From Aliivibrio finisterrensis (GTDB taxonomy: Bacteria; Pseudomonadota; Gammaproteobacteria; Enterobacterales; Vibrionaceae): a stretch of DNA of 64,000 nucleotides. The position numbers were made by a program, and so were the translations under genes. Shown here piece by piece: positions 37,367 to 46,724 of the stretch (position 1 is the first letter of the stretch; each line of letters opens with the position of its first letter). The notes under the pieces were generated by a model, which searched no databases, had not been told where the DNA came from, and worked only from the letters and a program-made list of their open reading frames with translations. The stretch spans positions 1 to 64,000 of the forward strand of contig NZ_WBVP01000010.1 of NCBI RefSeq assembly GCF_008933155.1. Reading direction: 5' to 3'.

Positions 37367-38224
37367 ATGAATAAATTAAAGAAACAGCGTCAAATTAAAG
37401 ACCAGATTGCTTCAGGATTCATTTGGTTATCTGCTGCAATTACCGTAGGTTTCCTATTTTGGATTATCTGGTACATCCTTTCGAATGGCATGCAACACGT
37501 AAGTTGGTCATTCATCACTGATGATTATACTCGTACTGGTGAAGAGCACGGTATCTTCCCTATGATAATCGCAACCTTATACATGGTTCTTGCTTCTATT
37601 GCTGTTGCTGCCCCGCTTGGGATCATGACGGCAATTTACCTAACCGAATATGCAAAGATAGGCAGTAAACTGGTTAAAGTGATTCGCTTTTGTACTGAGT
37701 CATTAGCGGGTATTCCATCGATTATCTTTGGTTTATTTGGTATGACTTTCTTTGTTGGTATTCTAGGTCTTGGATTCTCTATCCTATCTGGCGCTCTAAC
37801 ACTGAGTATTTTGATACTACCAGTAATAATTCGTACAACAGAAGAAGCGTTAATGGCTGTGCCTCAAACATTTCGTGAAGGTTCATACGGACTTGGCGCA
37901 TCAAAAATTTATACGATTTGGCGCTTAATCTTACCAAGCGCAATGCCAGGTATTTTAACTTCCGTTATTTTGAGTATTGGTCGTGTTATCGGTGAATCGG
38001 CGCCTGTATTTTTAACAGCTGGTATGGTGGCTCGTATTCCTGATTCATTACTGGATTCAGGTCGTACTCTAACCGTTCACCTTTATAAGCTAACGACAGA
38101 ATTATTTACTATCGACGAGTGGAACCAAGCATACGGAACGGCAACCGTACTTATCGTTCTTGTTCTTGTCATTAATATGCTAACCAAGCTATTGGCTCGA
38201 AAAATCAATAAAGCATCTTACTAA
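37367..38224 (+). CDS. pstA: Phosphate ABC transporter permease PstA
   Basis: Partner permease of PstC, 285 residues from the ATG giving MNKLKKQRQ, placed four bases after the pstC stop; an in-frame ATG upstream overlaps pstC and is not preferred. Six hydrophobic segments; permease loop TFREGSYGLGASKIYTIWRL near residues 173-192; the IGRVIGESAPVF segment near 204-215 is the PstA counterpart of the PstC GETMA motif. Confidence 0.95.
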   Translation: MNKLKKQRQIKDQIASGFIWLSAAITVGFLFWIIWYILSNGMQHVSWSFITDDYTRTGEEHGIFPMIIATLYMVLASIAVAAPLGIMTAIYLTEYAKIGSKLVKVIRFCTESLAGIPSIIFGLFGMTFFVGILGLGFSILSGALTLSILILPVIIRTTEEALMAVPQTFREGSYGLGASKIYTIWRLILPSAMPGILTSVILSIGRVIGESAPVFLTAGMVARIPDSLLDSGRTLTVHLYKLTTELFTIDEWNQAYGTATVLIVLVLVINMLTKLLARKINKASY

Positions 38225-38277
38225 AATAAATTAAATCAGTGGCACGACAATAAGTTGCGGCTGATAAGGAAAATACA

Positions 38278-39027
38278 ATGAATAAATTTAATATTGAAAA
38301 CCTAGACCTTTTTTACGGACAAAACCAAGCGCTTAAAAACATCAATTTGCCAATTCCTGCAAAGCAAGTAACGGCACTTATTGGTCCTTCTGGCTGTGGT
38401 AAATCAACCCTTTTACGTTGTCTAAATCGCATGAATGATTTGATTGAAGGCGTAAAAATCACAGGTCTTGTCAGTCTAGATGGTAACGATATTTACGGTA
38501 ACATTGATGTTGCGGACCTACGCATCAAAGTTGGAATGGTTTTCCAAAAGGCGAACCCATTCCCAATGAGCATTTATGAAAACGTCGCTTACGGCTTAAA
38601 AGCACAGGGCGTTAAAGATAAGAAAGAGTTAGATGCTGTAGTAGAGACATCATTACGCAGTGCAGCCTTGTGGGATGAGGTGAAAGACCGTCTAAAATCA
38701 CATGCTTTTGGATTATCTGGTGGTCAACAGCAACGCCTATGTATTGCACGAACGATTGCAATGCAACCAGACATTATTTTAATGGATGAACCAACATCAG
38801 CACTTGATCCAATAGCAACGCATAAAATTGAAGAGTTAATGGAAACCCTAAAGAAAGATTACACCATTGTTATTGTGACTCACTCAATGCAGCAAGCGCG
38901 CCGCATCTCAGATAAAACGGCTTTCTTCCTAATGGGTGAATTGGTTGAGCACGATGACACTCAAATTATTTTCTCAAAACCAAAAGATGACCGCACACAA
39001 GGCTATGTAAACGGTGACTTTGGTTAA
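38278..39027 (+). CDS. pstB: Phosphate ABC transporter ATP-binding protein PstB
   Basis: ATPase of the phosphate importer, 249 residues. Walker [10 protein letters not shown] (about 36-44), [15 protein letters not shown] (the PstB-specific Q loop), signature LSGGQQQR, Walker [14 protein letters not shown], switch TVTHSM-type VTHSM. AAGGA lies before the ATG. Last gene of pstSCAB; a terminator follows and no phoU is present here. Confidence 0.96.
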   Translation: MNKFNIENLDLFYGQNQALKNINLPIPAKQVTALIGPSGCGKSTLLRCLNRMNDLIEGVKITGLVSLDGNDIYGNIDVADLRIKVGMVFQKANPFPMSIYENVAYGLKAQGVKDKKELDAVVETSLRSAALWDEVKDRLKSHAFGLSGGQQQRLCIARTIAMQPDIILMDEPTSALDPIATHKIEELMETLKKDYTIVIVTHSMQQARRISDKTAFFLMGELVEHDDTQIIFSKPKDDRTQGYVNGDFG

Positions 39028-39065
39028 TTGATTCAAAGAATAATAACAAAGCGATGGAAACTCTT

Positions 39066-39089
39066 GCCCCTCTAGCTAGGGGCTTTTTT
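39066..39089 (+). terminator. Intrinsic terminator of the pst operon
   Basis: Perfect stem GCCCCT/AGGGGC with a six-base loop and six T residues. Confidence 0.88.
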
Positions 39090-39175
39090 GTTTTCCACAT
39101 TCTCTTTTATAACCATTTCCTTATCTTCATAATCTAAGTACACTTGGTTAAAATTATTATGATGAGGTGTACTCA

Positions 39176-39808
39176 ATGAAAATTCATTCTCTTTTTGCTG
39201 CTAGTTTCTGTCTTCTTTCATCCATTTCTGCTAACGCTGCCATTCAATTAACGGTGCCAGACAACGTTGAACTATTATTAGTTGATAACCAAGAAGTTGA
39301 GCTTAAGAGCTCTTTTTTCTCAACCACATCAACTCTTGAGTTAGAAAATGGCGAGCATCAAATTGCATTCCGATATAACCCTGTATTTAAGCAGGGTAAA
39401 GATAACATTATTGTATCTAGTGATATTATCGTCTCTAAATTTTCAGCTTCAGATAAAGAGTTAGCCTTTAAATTCCCTATTTATAATTCTCCAGAGAAAG
39501 CCGAAGCCTTTAATACTGAACTGAATTGGAATTTAATTGACCAAAATGGCGAAATCGTCCCATTTACTCAGGCGCAATTAATTCATCATGGTGTTCAAGT
39601 AGGTCGAAATATTCAATTTGAATTAGCTCAATTTAATTCCACTGATGCACCAGCAGCCTTTAAAGAAGGCATGGTAACAGTAACTCATAAAGAAATTAAA
39701 AACGAACAAGGCGAGAATACTGCTGAACAAATGCTGCATTATTGGTATGAAAAAGCAGATAAAGAAACAAAAGAACGCTTTGCCTCTTTTGTATTAAAAG
39801 CGAAATAA
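39176..39808 (+). CDS. yccT: DUF2057 / UPF0319 family exported protein (YccT-like)
   Basis: Periplasmic protein of unknown function, 210 residues from the ATG with GAGGTG seven bases upstream. The signal peptide ends SANA near residue 22. The family's conserved start IQLTVPDNVELLLVDNQ and the ENGEHQIAFRYNPVF stretch near residues 61-75 are seen. In E. coli yccT lies next to mgsA-helD-yccF-yccS. The same neighbourhood is found here, but interrupted by torS-torT. Confidence 0.82.
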   Translation: MKIHSLFAASFCLLSSISANAAIQLTVPDNVELLLVDNQEVELKSSFFSTTSTLELENGEHQIAFRYNPVFKQGKDNIIVSSDIIVSKFSASDKELAFKFPIYNSPEKAEAFNTELNWNLIDQNGEIVPFTQAQLIHHGVQVGRNIQFELAQFNSTDAPAAFKEGMVTVTHKEIKNEQGENTAEQMLHYWYEKADKETKERFASFVLKAK

Positions 39809-39877
39809 TAGTTATTATTCTTATTGCTGAATAAACTAATACCGATTTAACAACAGTAACCCTAAAGCACCAGAAAC

Positions 39878-39904
39878 AAAAAAGCCTACCATTAATGGCA
39901 GGCT
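39878..39904 (-). terminator. Intrinsic terminator of torS
   Basis: Read on the minus strand: AGCCTGCCAT/ATGGTAGGCT (one wobble) with a two-base gap, then six T residues. Confidence 0.8.
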
Positions 39905-39943
39905 ACTGTTTTTATAGCTGAAATCGTTTTAACAAAAATAAAC

Positions 39944-42829
39944 TTAGTTTTTATTACTGAAAAACTGCTCAATTACCAATACTGAAGATTCGTAGACTTT
40001 ATCAAGTTCTTCTGAAGTACAACCAGAAATATCTCCTTTCTTACCATTATCTTCATAAATATGGCAAAGCGCATGAAGTTGCATTAGTCCTAAGCTTCCT
40101 GCTGAACCTTTTAATTTATGTGCTAGTTGATTAACTTGATGAGTATCAAAACTGACTATTGCTTCTTTTAGTTTAAGTACATTATCTTTAGAAGACTGTT
40201 TAAATAAATTAATGATTTTAAGCATTCGCTCTTCACCTAATACTGCCAAATCACTTTGAAGTACTTTCTCGTCTAATATCATTGCTATTGTCTCTTCTAC
40301 ATCATTATTCATTTGAAGTACTTTTTCTTGTTCAAAATTCTCATTCAGCTCTGCAATTTGGTAAGTATCACCCAAGAAACGATTCAACATTTTTATAAGT
40401 TGATTTTCCACCAATGGTTTTGCCAAAAAACCATCAAACCCTGCCGCTAAATAGCCCTCAACATCTTCATTAAATACGTGTGCAGAAACAGCCAGTATTG
40501 GTGTGTTTCCTTCAATATCCTCTTTTGATCTTTCTATTTCTCTTAATCGTTTTTGTAATGATACGCCATCAGTGTCTGGTAAATTAATATCCAGAAGCAA
40601 CATATCAAATTGCGTCTCTTTCACTGCTTTTTCCGCGAGAGCTCCGGTATCTACCACCGTTACTTTATGGCCTAAACGCTCAAGAAAACCAACCGCGACT
40701 ATTTGATTAACTGGGTTATCCTCAACTAAAAGTAAATGAGCAGCGGCCACAGTAGGTTCTATTCCTTCATCATTAGAGGATTTAATACTATGTCCCTCTT
40801 CTAAATCTAAAGAGAACCAAAAAGTACTGCCTAACCCTTCTTTAGAGTCCACCCCAATTTCACCACCCATTGCTTCAATAAGGCGCTGGCTGATAGCTAG
40901 TCCTAATCCTGTCCCGCCATACACTTTCTGGCCTTCTTCTGCTTGAGTGAAGGCCTCAAATAAACTATTAATTTCATGCTCAGCAATCCCAACACCAGTA
41001 TCCACCACTTCAAATAATAAAGTACTGTCTAAAATAGTATGCAACTGGATAGTCACGCTTCCGGTATGGGTAAATTTAACCGCATTTCCCACAAAATTAT
41101 TAAGAACTTGCCTAATTCGAGTGCAATCCCCTAACCACCATGCTGGGATATCAGCAGGCACGTCAAATGATAAGGTTATTCCTTTTTGTTGCGCTCTTGA
41201 GCTAAATAAATGATGGACATCGGTGATCATTGAATGGACATTAAAGTTCACCGTTCGGATCGATAAATGACCCGCTTCTATTTTTGAGTAATCCAAAATG
41301 TCATTTAATAAATCAAGAAGGTTTTCACCACTGCGATTAATGATATCTACATATTGCTTTTGCTGTGCTGTTAAACCACTGCCACGAAGGAGTTCTCCCG
41401 TACCTAAAACGCCATTAAGAGGTGTTCTAATTTCATGGCTCATTGTGGCTAAAAAAGCAGATTTAGCTCGGTTAGCTTGTTCAGCTAAATCTCGCGCTTT
41501 ATCATGATTAATGATCTCAACATTTAGTCTTTCATTACTTGATTTAAGCTCTTGTGTTCGCTGAGCAATTTGTAACTCTAAACTGTCTTTATAATCTTGA
41601 AGCTCTTGAGCGGTATCGCGAGCAACTAAGATTGATCGTCCCATTTGTGCTAATTCATCATCACCGGAGGTATCTAATTCAATATCAAGCTGTCCATTAG
41701 CAACATCCGTAATCGCTTGTTCATATTGGTTCAACCTCATGATCACTCTGGCATATACATAACGCCACATGATATAGATAACTAAACAGAGCCCTAACAA
41801 AGTAATAGAGATAAGCAGTTGTTGCACCACTTTAAGAACAAAATTCACATCAGCAACCGCCTGCTGAGTCACATCATTAGCTTGGTCAAGTAGTTGAGCA
41901 ATCGTAAGGTTTAACTCTTGAAATTTATGTATGTTTTCATCACTTAATGCTTTCAATTTTTTATTAATATTAACTAGCTGAATAAGCTCACTAAAAAGAC
42001 GTTCACTTTTTGTTAGGTTATTTGCCAACGTTAACATTTGTTGAGTACGACTCGGATCTTCAACCGCTTGCACACGACGAGTAATAATGGTCATATCGCG
42101 AGTAAAGTCTTGGCGCAATTTTTCTACTCTAGCAATATCATTACTGTTTCTTGCATCATCAAGAGTATTAACGACTTTGAACGTTAATAAACGCAATTCA
42201 TGCAATCGTTCCGCTAGGTCTAGATCGATTTCAACAAGTGTATCAAGCGCTCTATAAACAGAGTCTTTATCTCCGTTATCGACTAAATCATAAATCTTAA
42301 CGACATTAGCAATAGTGATAGTATTAGAGTTCAACACTTGAGACCGAGATAACTCCTCAAGCTGTATTGCTGCTTTTGTTAGTTTTTTGCTTTTTTCTTG
42401 GATGAGGCGATGTAAAACCACCTTTTCGCCAACGTTATTACCCATTGTTGCTAAGTTATCGACAATATCCTGAACTTGATGATCCAACCGCGTCAGTAAG
42501 GCTTTATCAAACGGATAAACACCTAACCCTTTTAAGCGATCGTATAAGCTTTCAATTGAGGTGAATAACTCTTTTCCATAAGTCTTTCTCTCTTTTTCAG
42601 AATCAACTTGAGAGAGCAGTTGAGAGGTAGAAATAATCTTGGTGCTTAAATCTGAAATATATCGCGCTTCAATGACGGCTGGAATTGCAGAATCAATTAC
42701 GGTCCTTTCGGTTTTTTCAACGTATGAGAAGCCTAATACCCCCACGACTGACCCAAAAGCCATAAGGGCAATCATTACCATAAAAGTAAGAAACAGCTTG
42801 CGACCGATCCCTGTAGAAGCAAATAACAT
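39944..42829 (-). CDS. torS: TorS-like hybrid sensor histidine kinase
   Basis: Tripartite membrane sensor kinase of 961 residues. First membrane helix about 10-32; long helical periplasmic domain about 33-333 of the TorS sensor type; second helix about 335-357; HAMP; HisKA with phospho-acceptor H465 (MSHEIRTPLNG); HATPase with GTGLGLAI; receiver with D747 (LLLDINLPDTDG); HPt with H904 (AHKLKGSAGS). It is divergent from torT with 74 bases between, exactly the E. coli torS/torT layout. In E. coli, TorS with TorT senses TMAO and phosphorylates TorR. No torR or torCAD is in the window, so the response regulator must be elsewhere. It interrupts yccT-mgsA synteny. Confidence 0.88.
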   Translation of the reverse strand: MLFASTGIGRKLFLTFMVMIALMAFGSVVGVLGFSYVEKTERTVIDSAIPAVIEARYISDLSTKIISTSQLLSQVDSEKERKTYGKELFTSIESLYDRLKGLGVYPFDKALLTRLDHQVQDIVDNLATMGNNVGEKVVLHRLIQEKSKKLTKAAIQLEELSRSQVLNSNTITIANVVKIYDLVDNGDKDSVYRALDTLVEIDLDLAERLHELRLLTFKVVNTLDDARNSNDIARVEKLRQDFTRDMTIITRRVQAVEDPSRTQQMLTLANNLTKSERLFSELIQLVNINKKLKALSDENIHKFQELNLTIAQLLDQANDVTQQAVADVNFVLKVVQQLLISITLLGLCLVIYIMWRYVYARVIMRLNQYEQAITDVANGQLDIELDTSGDDELAQMGRSILVARDTAQELQDYKDSLELQIAQRTQELKSSNERLNVEIINHDKARDLAEQANRAKSAFLATMSHEIRTPLNGVLGTGELLRGSGLTAQQKQYVDIINRSGENLLDLLNDILDYSKIEAGHLSIRTVNFNVHSMITDVHHLFSSRAQQKGITLSFDVPADIPAWWLGDCTRIRQVLNNFVGNAVKFTHTGSVTIQLHTILDSTLLFEVVDTGVGIAEHEINSLFEAFTQAEEGQKVYGGTGLGLAISQRLIEAMGGEIGVDSKEGLGSTFWFSLDLEEGHSIKSSNDEGIEPTVAAAHLLLVEDNPVNQIVAVGFLERLGHKVTVVDTGALAEKAVKETQFDMLLLDINLPDTDGVSLQKRLREIERSKEDIEGNTPILAVSAHVFNEDVEGYLAAGFDGFLAKPLVENQLIKMLNRFLGDTYQIAELNENFEQEKVLQMNNDVEETIAMILDEKVLQSDLAVLGEERMLKIINLFKQSSKDNVLKLKEAIVSFDTHQVNQLAHKLKGSAGSLGLMQLHALCHIYEDNGKKGDISGCTSEELDKVYESSVLVIEQFFSNKN

Positions 42830-42903
42830 AATCTTGAATGCACTTTAGAAAAGAGAGTAATGCGAGTATCATATCACCAACCTAAAGTCAGTGCGAAGAG
42901 ACC

Positions 42904-43899
42904 ATGAAACTTACTTTTCATTCCATAGCAATTTTATTACTTTCCATTTTATTATCCCCTATTGCCTCTGCAAAAGAACCTTGGAATATATGCGCTATTT
43001 ATCCTCATTTAAAAGACTCATATTGGCTATCAGTTAATTATGGGATGGTAAAAGAAGCAAAACAAAATAACGTTGAACTCACCGTATATGAATCAGGTGG
43101 ATACCCAAATGTTAACCGCCAAAAAGAACAAATTAAACAATGTGTAGCTATTGGTGCAGACGCGATCATTTTAGGTACCGTTGACCCTGTTGCCTTTCAA
43201 TCAGACTTAAAAAAACTAACTAAAAATATCCCTGTCTTTGCTAGCGTAAACGAATTAGTAAGTTCACTTCCACCTCGCCCTCCTATTCATCTTGGTGAAG
43301 TGGGAGTAGATTGGTACAACATGGGGTTTAAAGCCGGCGAGTTTCTAGCAAAGCAGCACCCAAAAGGGTCAGGTATTACCTATATTGGTTGGTTACCAGG
43401 ACCTAAAACTCGAGGTGGAACAAAGCCTGTGACCCAGGGGTTTAACGATGCGATTAAAGACAGTGACATTATCATTAGCGCTACCTATTGGGGAGATAAC
43501 AGCAAAGAGTTACAGCGCAATTTAATTCAAGATGCACTTGAAAATGAAAAGCTAGATTACTTAGTCGGTGGAGCCGTTGCTATTGAAGTTGCTATCAGTG
43601 AGTTAGCTAGCAGAAAATGGCAAAATAAAGTCGGGTTAGTTTCAACTTACCTAAGTCATGCAGTATATCGCGGTTTATTGCGAGAACGTGTGTTATTTTC
43701 CCCTACAGATCAAATGGTACTGCAAGGTCGATTAAGCATTCAGCAAGCTATTGGCTATTTAAACCACCACCCCTTGCCTTTTAAAATATCACCAACGATT
43801 GAAACGTTAACACCCGATCATTTACCTAAAAATATATTGCAAGATTCTTTATCTCCAGCGGAATATCGACCTACATTCTTTGTTGCTGCTCAAGATTAG
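42904..43899 (+). CDS. torT: TorT-like periplasmic sensor protein
   Basis: Periplasmic binding protein of the LacI/RbsB fold, 331 residues, signal peptide ending SASA-like near residue 24. Features typical of TorT: IYPHLKDSYWLSVNYGM near residues 34-50, YESGGYPN near 60-67, a glycine-rich GWLPGPKTRGGTKPV near 155-169, and YLSHAVYRGLLRERVLFS-type sequence near 254-271. These resemble E. coli TorT closely by eye. In E. coli TorT binds TMAO and TorS. It is divergent from torS and unaccompanied by torR or tor reductase genes here. The ligand may therefore be TMAO or another amine oxide. Confidence 0.85.
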   Translation: MKLTFHSIAILLLSILLSPIASAKEPWNICAIYPHLKDSYWLSVNYGMVKEAKQNNVELTVYESGGYPNVNRQKEQIKQCVAIGADAIILGTVDPVAFQSDLKKLTKNIPVFASVNELVSSLPPRPPIHLGEVGVDWYNMGFKAGEFLAKQHPKGSGITYIGWLPGPKTRGGTKPVTQGFNDAIKDSDIIISATYWGDNSKELQRNLIQDALENEKLDYLVGGAVAIEVAISELASRKWQNKVGLVSTYLSHAVYRGLLRERVLFSPTDQMVLQGRLSIQQAIGYLNHHPLPFKISPTIETLTPDHLPKNILQDSLSPAEYRPTFFVAAQD

Positions 43900-43969
43900 T
43901 ATGATTGTCATGTAATTGAGATGAAGAAACACTAGGCTAGGTTAAAGTAAAACTAAATAAGGAACCTTA

Positions 43970-44425
43970 ATGAAAAAAACAACACGGATTATCCCTGCAC
44001 ATAAAAATATTGCACTTGTCGCTCATGACCATTATAAACCAGAGCTACTGCGCTGGGTTAAGGAGAACAAAGACGCATTGCAGGGACATTTTTTATTTGG
44101 GACAGGGACAACAGGAAACCTACTCAGCCGTGAAACAGGACTTGCTATTAAGAGTTTATTAAGCGGCCCTATGGGAGGCGACCAACAATTAGGTGCATTA
44201 ATCTCTGAAGGTAAAATCGACATGATGATTTTCTTCTGGGACCCTTTAAATGCAGTACCTCATGACCCAGATGTAAAAGCATTACTACGTATTGCAACGG
44301 TTTGGAATGTCCCGGTTGCCATGAACCGTGCTAGCGCAAAATTAATGATCACATCCCCTAATATGACGCAAGAAGTTGAAATTGAAATTCCTGATTACGA
44401 TGCTTATTTAGCTGAACGCTTATAA
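43970..44425 (+). CDS. mgsA: Methylglyoxal synthase
   Basis: Converts dihydroxyacetone phosphate to methylglyoxal and phosphate, a bypass of lower glycolysis under phosphate limitation. 151 residues (E. coli 152). Catalytic Asp71 in [10 protein letters not shown], Asp20 in VAHDHYK, phosphate-binding GTGTTGNLL near 44-52, and [15 protein letters not shown] near 87-101 with the active-site Asp and His. AAGGA before the ATG. It shares a bidirectional terminator with helD. Confidence 0.97.
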   Translation: MKKTTRIIPAHKNIALVAHDHYKPELLRWVKENKDALQGHFLFGTGTTGNLLSRETGLAIKSLLSGPMGGDQQLGALISEGKIDMMIFFWDPLNAVPHDPDVKALLRIATVWNVPVAMNRASAKLMITSPNMTQEVEIEIPDYDAYLAERL

Positions 44426-44446
44426 ATATTAGTGGAAATCAAATAC

Positions 44447-44490
44447 AAAAAATCCCTTACTGCACCAATAGCTCAGTAAGGGATTTTTTA
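44447..44490. terminator. Bidirectional terminator between mgsA and helD
   Basis: 15-bp stem AAAAATCCCTTACTG/CAGTAAGGGATTTTT with an 11-base loop, flanked by A and T runs on either side. Confidence 0.9.
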
Positions 44491-44505
44491 TTGGTTTCTA
44501 GTTCA

Positions 44506-46569
44506 TTATTCAATGATCACTGGATAATCTTTATCAACTAACTCTTGAACAAAAGGAGAAGGCTTACCATGGTATACCACCCACACTTTTCTTTTTGCTC
44601 TAGTTAGAGCTACATAAAATAAACGACGCTCTTCTGCATAACTAAAATCTTCTTCATGAGGAAGCAGTGCGCCATCCAATGACTCAGCTCTTGATTTCAT
44701 TGGGAACTGGCCATCGGTCATCTCCACAATAAAGACGTAATCTGCTTCTGTTCCTTTACTGGCATGACAGGTTTTATATTCTAAGTTTAAGCCTGGATAA
44801 TACTTTAACCATTCATCAAAATTATCTGGCTTATGGTTGTGATTGCGCCCTAAAATAACGACATTTTCACCTTTGCGCGCATTTTTAGATAAAGACAGTA
44901 ACTCTTTTTCTATTGAACAATGCTCAATAACTTTAACTGCCTTTCTCTTCTGCTTAGTAAAACTAATCAGCTCTTTTTTAAGCTGCATAGGGTTTTCTTG
45001 AATAAAGCGATTCGCGACTGCACCAATTTGATCATTAAAACGATACGTTGTAGATAAATGTGCAATTTGAGTCGATTGAAAACGTTTCTCAAACCCAGTT
45101 GTTAATGATACATCTGCCCCGGCAAAACGATAAATAGCTTGCCAATCATCACCCACAGCAAACAACGTCGCTTTGGTATTGTGCGTATTTTCGTTATGAC
45201 AAATCGCTTCAATTAAATCTAAGCGTTGAGGTGAAATATCTTGGTATTCATCAACCATGACAAAAGACCAAGGCAAATCGTATTTTTTATCATTAATGTA
45301 CTGCTTCGCTTTTGATATCATCAATTCATAATCAATCGCATCTTCATGCTTTAACGTTCGCTCATACGCTTTGAAAAATGGCCAAACAATATTTAGCTCA
45401 CTTTTTAAACGAGCAGCATCTATATGCGTTTCTATTCGTTCAATGATCTCTTTTTTATCAAGTTGTAATGCATTCAATTGGCATATTTGCTTATATAGCC
45501 ATTCTTGCAATTTCTCATTATGCGATTCTTCTTTTAAATCGACATCCCCTCTCAAATAAGCAATTGACCACTTTTTAAGATGTTTTTTCCAGCGATTACT
45601 TGCTGTCGCATTTTTCCATTCAGAATCAAGTACATGGCTAAACCACTCTTTACGCGATTTAACATCCGTTACTAAACAAGAAAGTCTTGGCTGTTGATAT
45701 TCAACATGGCGAATAATATCCAAACCCAGTTGGTGAAAAGTGGCGACCTTTACTTTTTGTCCAATGTCGAATCCCAATTTTTCGATAATACGAGCTGACA
45801 TTTCTTGTGCCGCTTGACGACCAAAAGCAAGTAATAAAATTTCGTCTGCTTGTGCATGGCCACTTTCAATTAAATAGCGCACTCGTGCTACAAGTACACT
45901 GGTTTTTCCAGAGCCTGCGCCTGCAAGTACTAACGTATGGTCTTCATTTAATAATAGCGCGCTTTGCTGAGATTCATTTAATGGCTGAGGCTCACACTCA
46001 GAAAAGAAGGTTTTCCACTCTACTTTCTGTTCTTCTAACCATACTTCATTTAACTTTTTCAACTGCTCTTCAGGCTCAGTTAACCAATTTAATACTGGTG
46101 CAATACTGTCTGGTTGCAGTTGCTCAGCCAATGGTATTGAAAGACCTGTTTGCTCAAAAAGATCGTACAGTTTTTCGACCATCATTAAGGCTTCGGTTTG
46201 TTTAAGAAAACGGCGTTGAGAAACAAAATCATCAACCAATTCTAACATTTGTGGTTTTAATTGATTTAACATTACTATCTTTGATTCTTTCCAATCGGCA
46301 TACGCATTTAAGACGTTATTAATAATAGCGTCACACTCTTGCCACGGTAGCCCTGAAACTCGCCAGGCGACCTGATCATTTCGATTGTAAAAACAAAGAG
46401 AACTCCAAACCAACCCTCTTTGAAAAGTCACCTTCCCACTCCATTTATCAAATGGGACTGATACTTGGAATTTATGTGAGGTAAACAACAGCTGCTCTGG
46501 TTCTAATTCAAGTTGATAATAATCACCCTGAACTAACCACTGAGCGAAAGTGGTTGCTTTGATCTGCAT
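44506..46569 (-). CDS. helD: DNA helicase IV
   Basis: UvrD/Rep-type superfamily 1 helicase, 687 residues (E. coli HelD 684). The N-terminal approx. 190 residues are the HelD-specific domain. Walker A AGAGSGKTSV is near residues 217-226, motif II MVDEYQDISP near 438-447, motif III GDDWQAIYRF near 469-478, motif V ASKGTEADYVF near 605-615, and motif VI YVALTRAKRKVW near 652-663. Unwinds DNA 3' to 5' and is linked to recombination. Minus strand between mgsA and yccS as in enterobacteria. The ribosome binding site is weak. Confidence 0.93.
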   Translation of the reverse strand: MQIKATTFAQWLVQGDYYQLELEPEQLLFTSHKFQVSVPFDKWSGKVTFQRGLVWSSLCFYNRNDQVAWRVSGLPWQECDAIINNVLNAYADWKESKIVMLNQLKPQMLELVDDFVSQRRFLKQTEALMMVEKLYDLFEQTGLSIPLAEQLQPDSIAPVLNWLTEPEEQLKKLNEVWLEEQKVEWKTFFSECEPQPLNESQQSALLLNEDHTLVLAGAGSGKTSVLVARVRYLIESGHAQADEILLLAFGRQAAQEMSARIIEKLGFDIGQKVKVATFHQLGLDIIRHVEYQQPRLSCLVTDVKSRKEWFSHVLDSEWKNATASNRWKKHLKKWSIAYLRGDVDLKEESHNEKLQEWLYKQICQLNALQLDKKEIIERIETHIDAARLKSELNIVWPFFKAYERTLKHEDAIDYELMISKAKQYINDKKYDLPWSFVMVDEYQDISPQRLDLIEAICHNENTHNTKATLFAVGDDWQAIYRFAGADVSLTTGFEKRFQSTQIAHLSTTYRFNDQIGAVANRFIQENPMQLKKELISFTKQKRKAVKVIEHCSIEKELLSLSKNARKGENVVILGRNHNHKPDNFDEWLKYYPGLNLEYKTCHASKGTEADYVFIVEMTDGQFPMKSRAESLDGALLPHEEDFSYAEERRLFYVALTRAKRKVWVVYHGKPSPFVQELVDKDYPVIIE

Positions 46570-46724
46570 TATTCAATACTACCTAAAGAAAATTTAACTC
46601 GAAGAGTGCCTAGGATATCAGGTTCTTTTTTTGTTGTCCCAGATCAGTATTAAGACAATGATCTTGTCGCTTATACTTTTTTATCGATAGGACTTTGTTA
46701 TGATAGATTTTTTCCACTCGTTAG

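Noticed and set aside
39834-39860. Another copy of the palindromic repeat after yccT
   Set aside because: Only a TAATACCGATT stretch resembles the family; no partner arm was found.
45807-46205. 132-codon frame antisense to helD
   Set aside because: Shadow of the helicase gene; low-complexity His/Leu/Arg-rich product.
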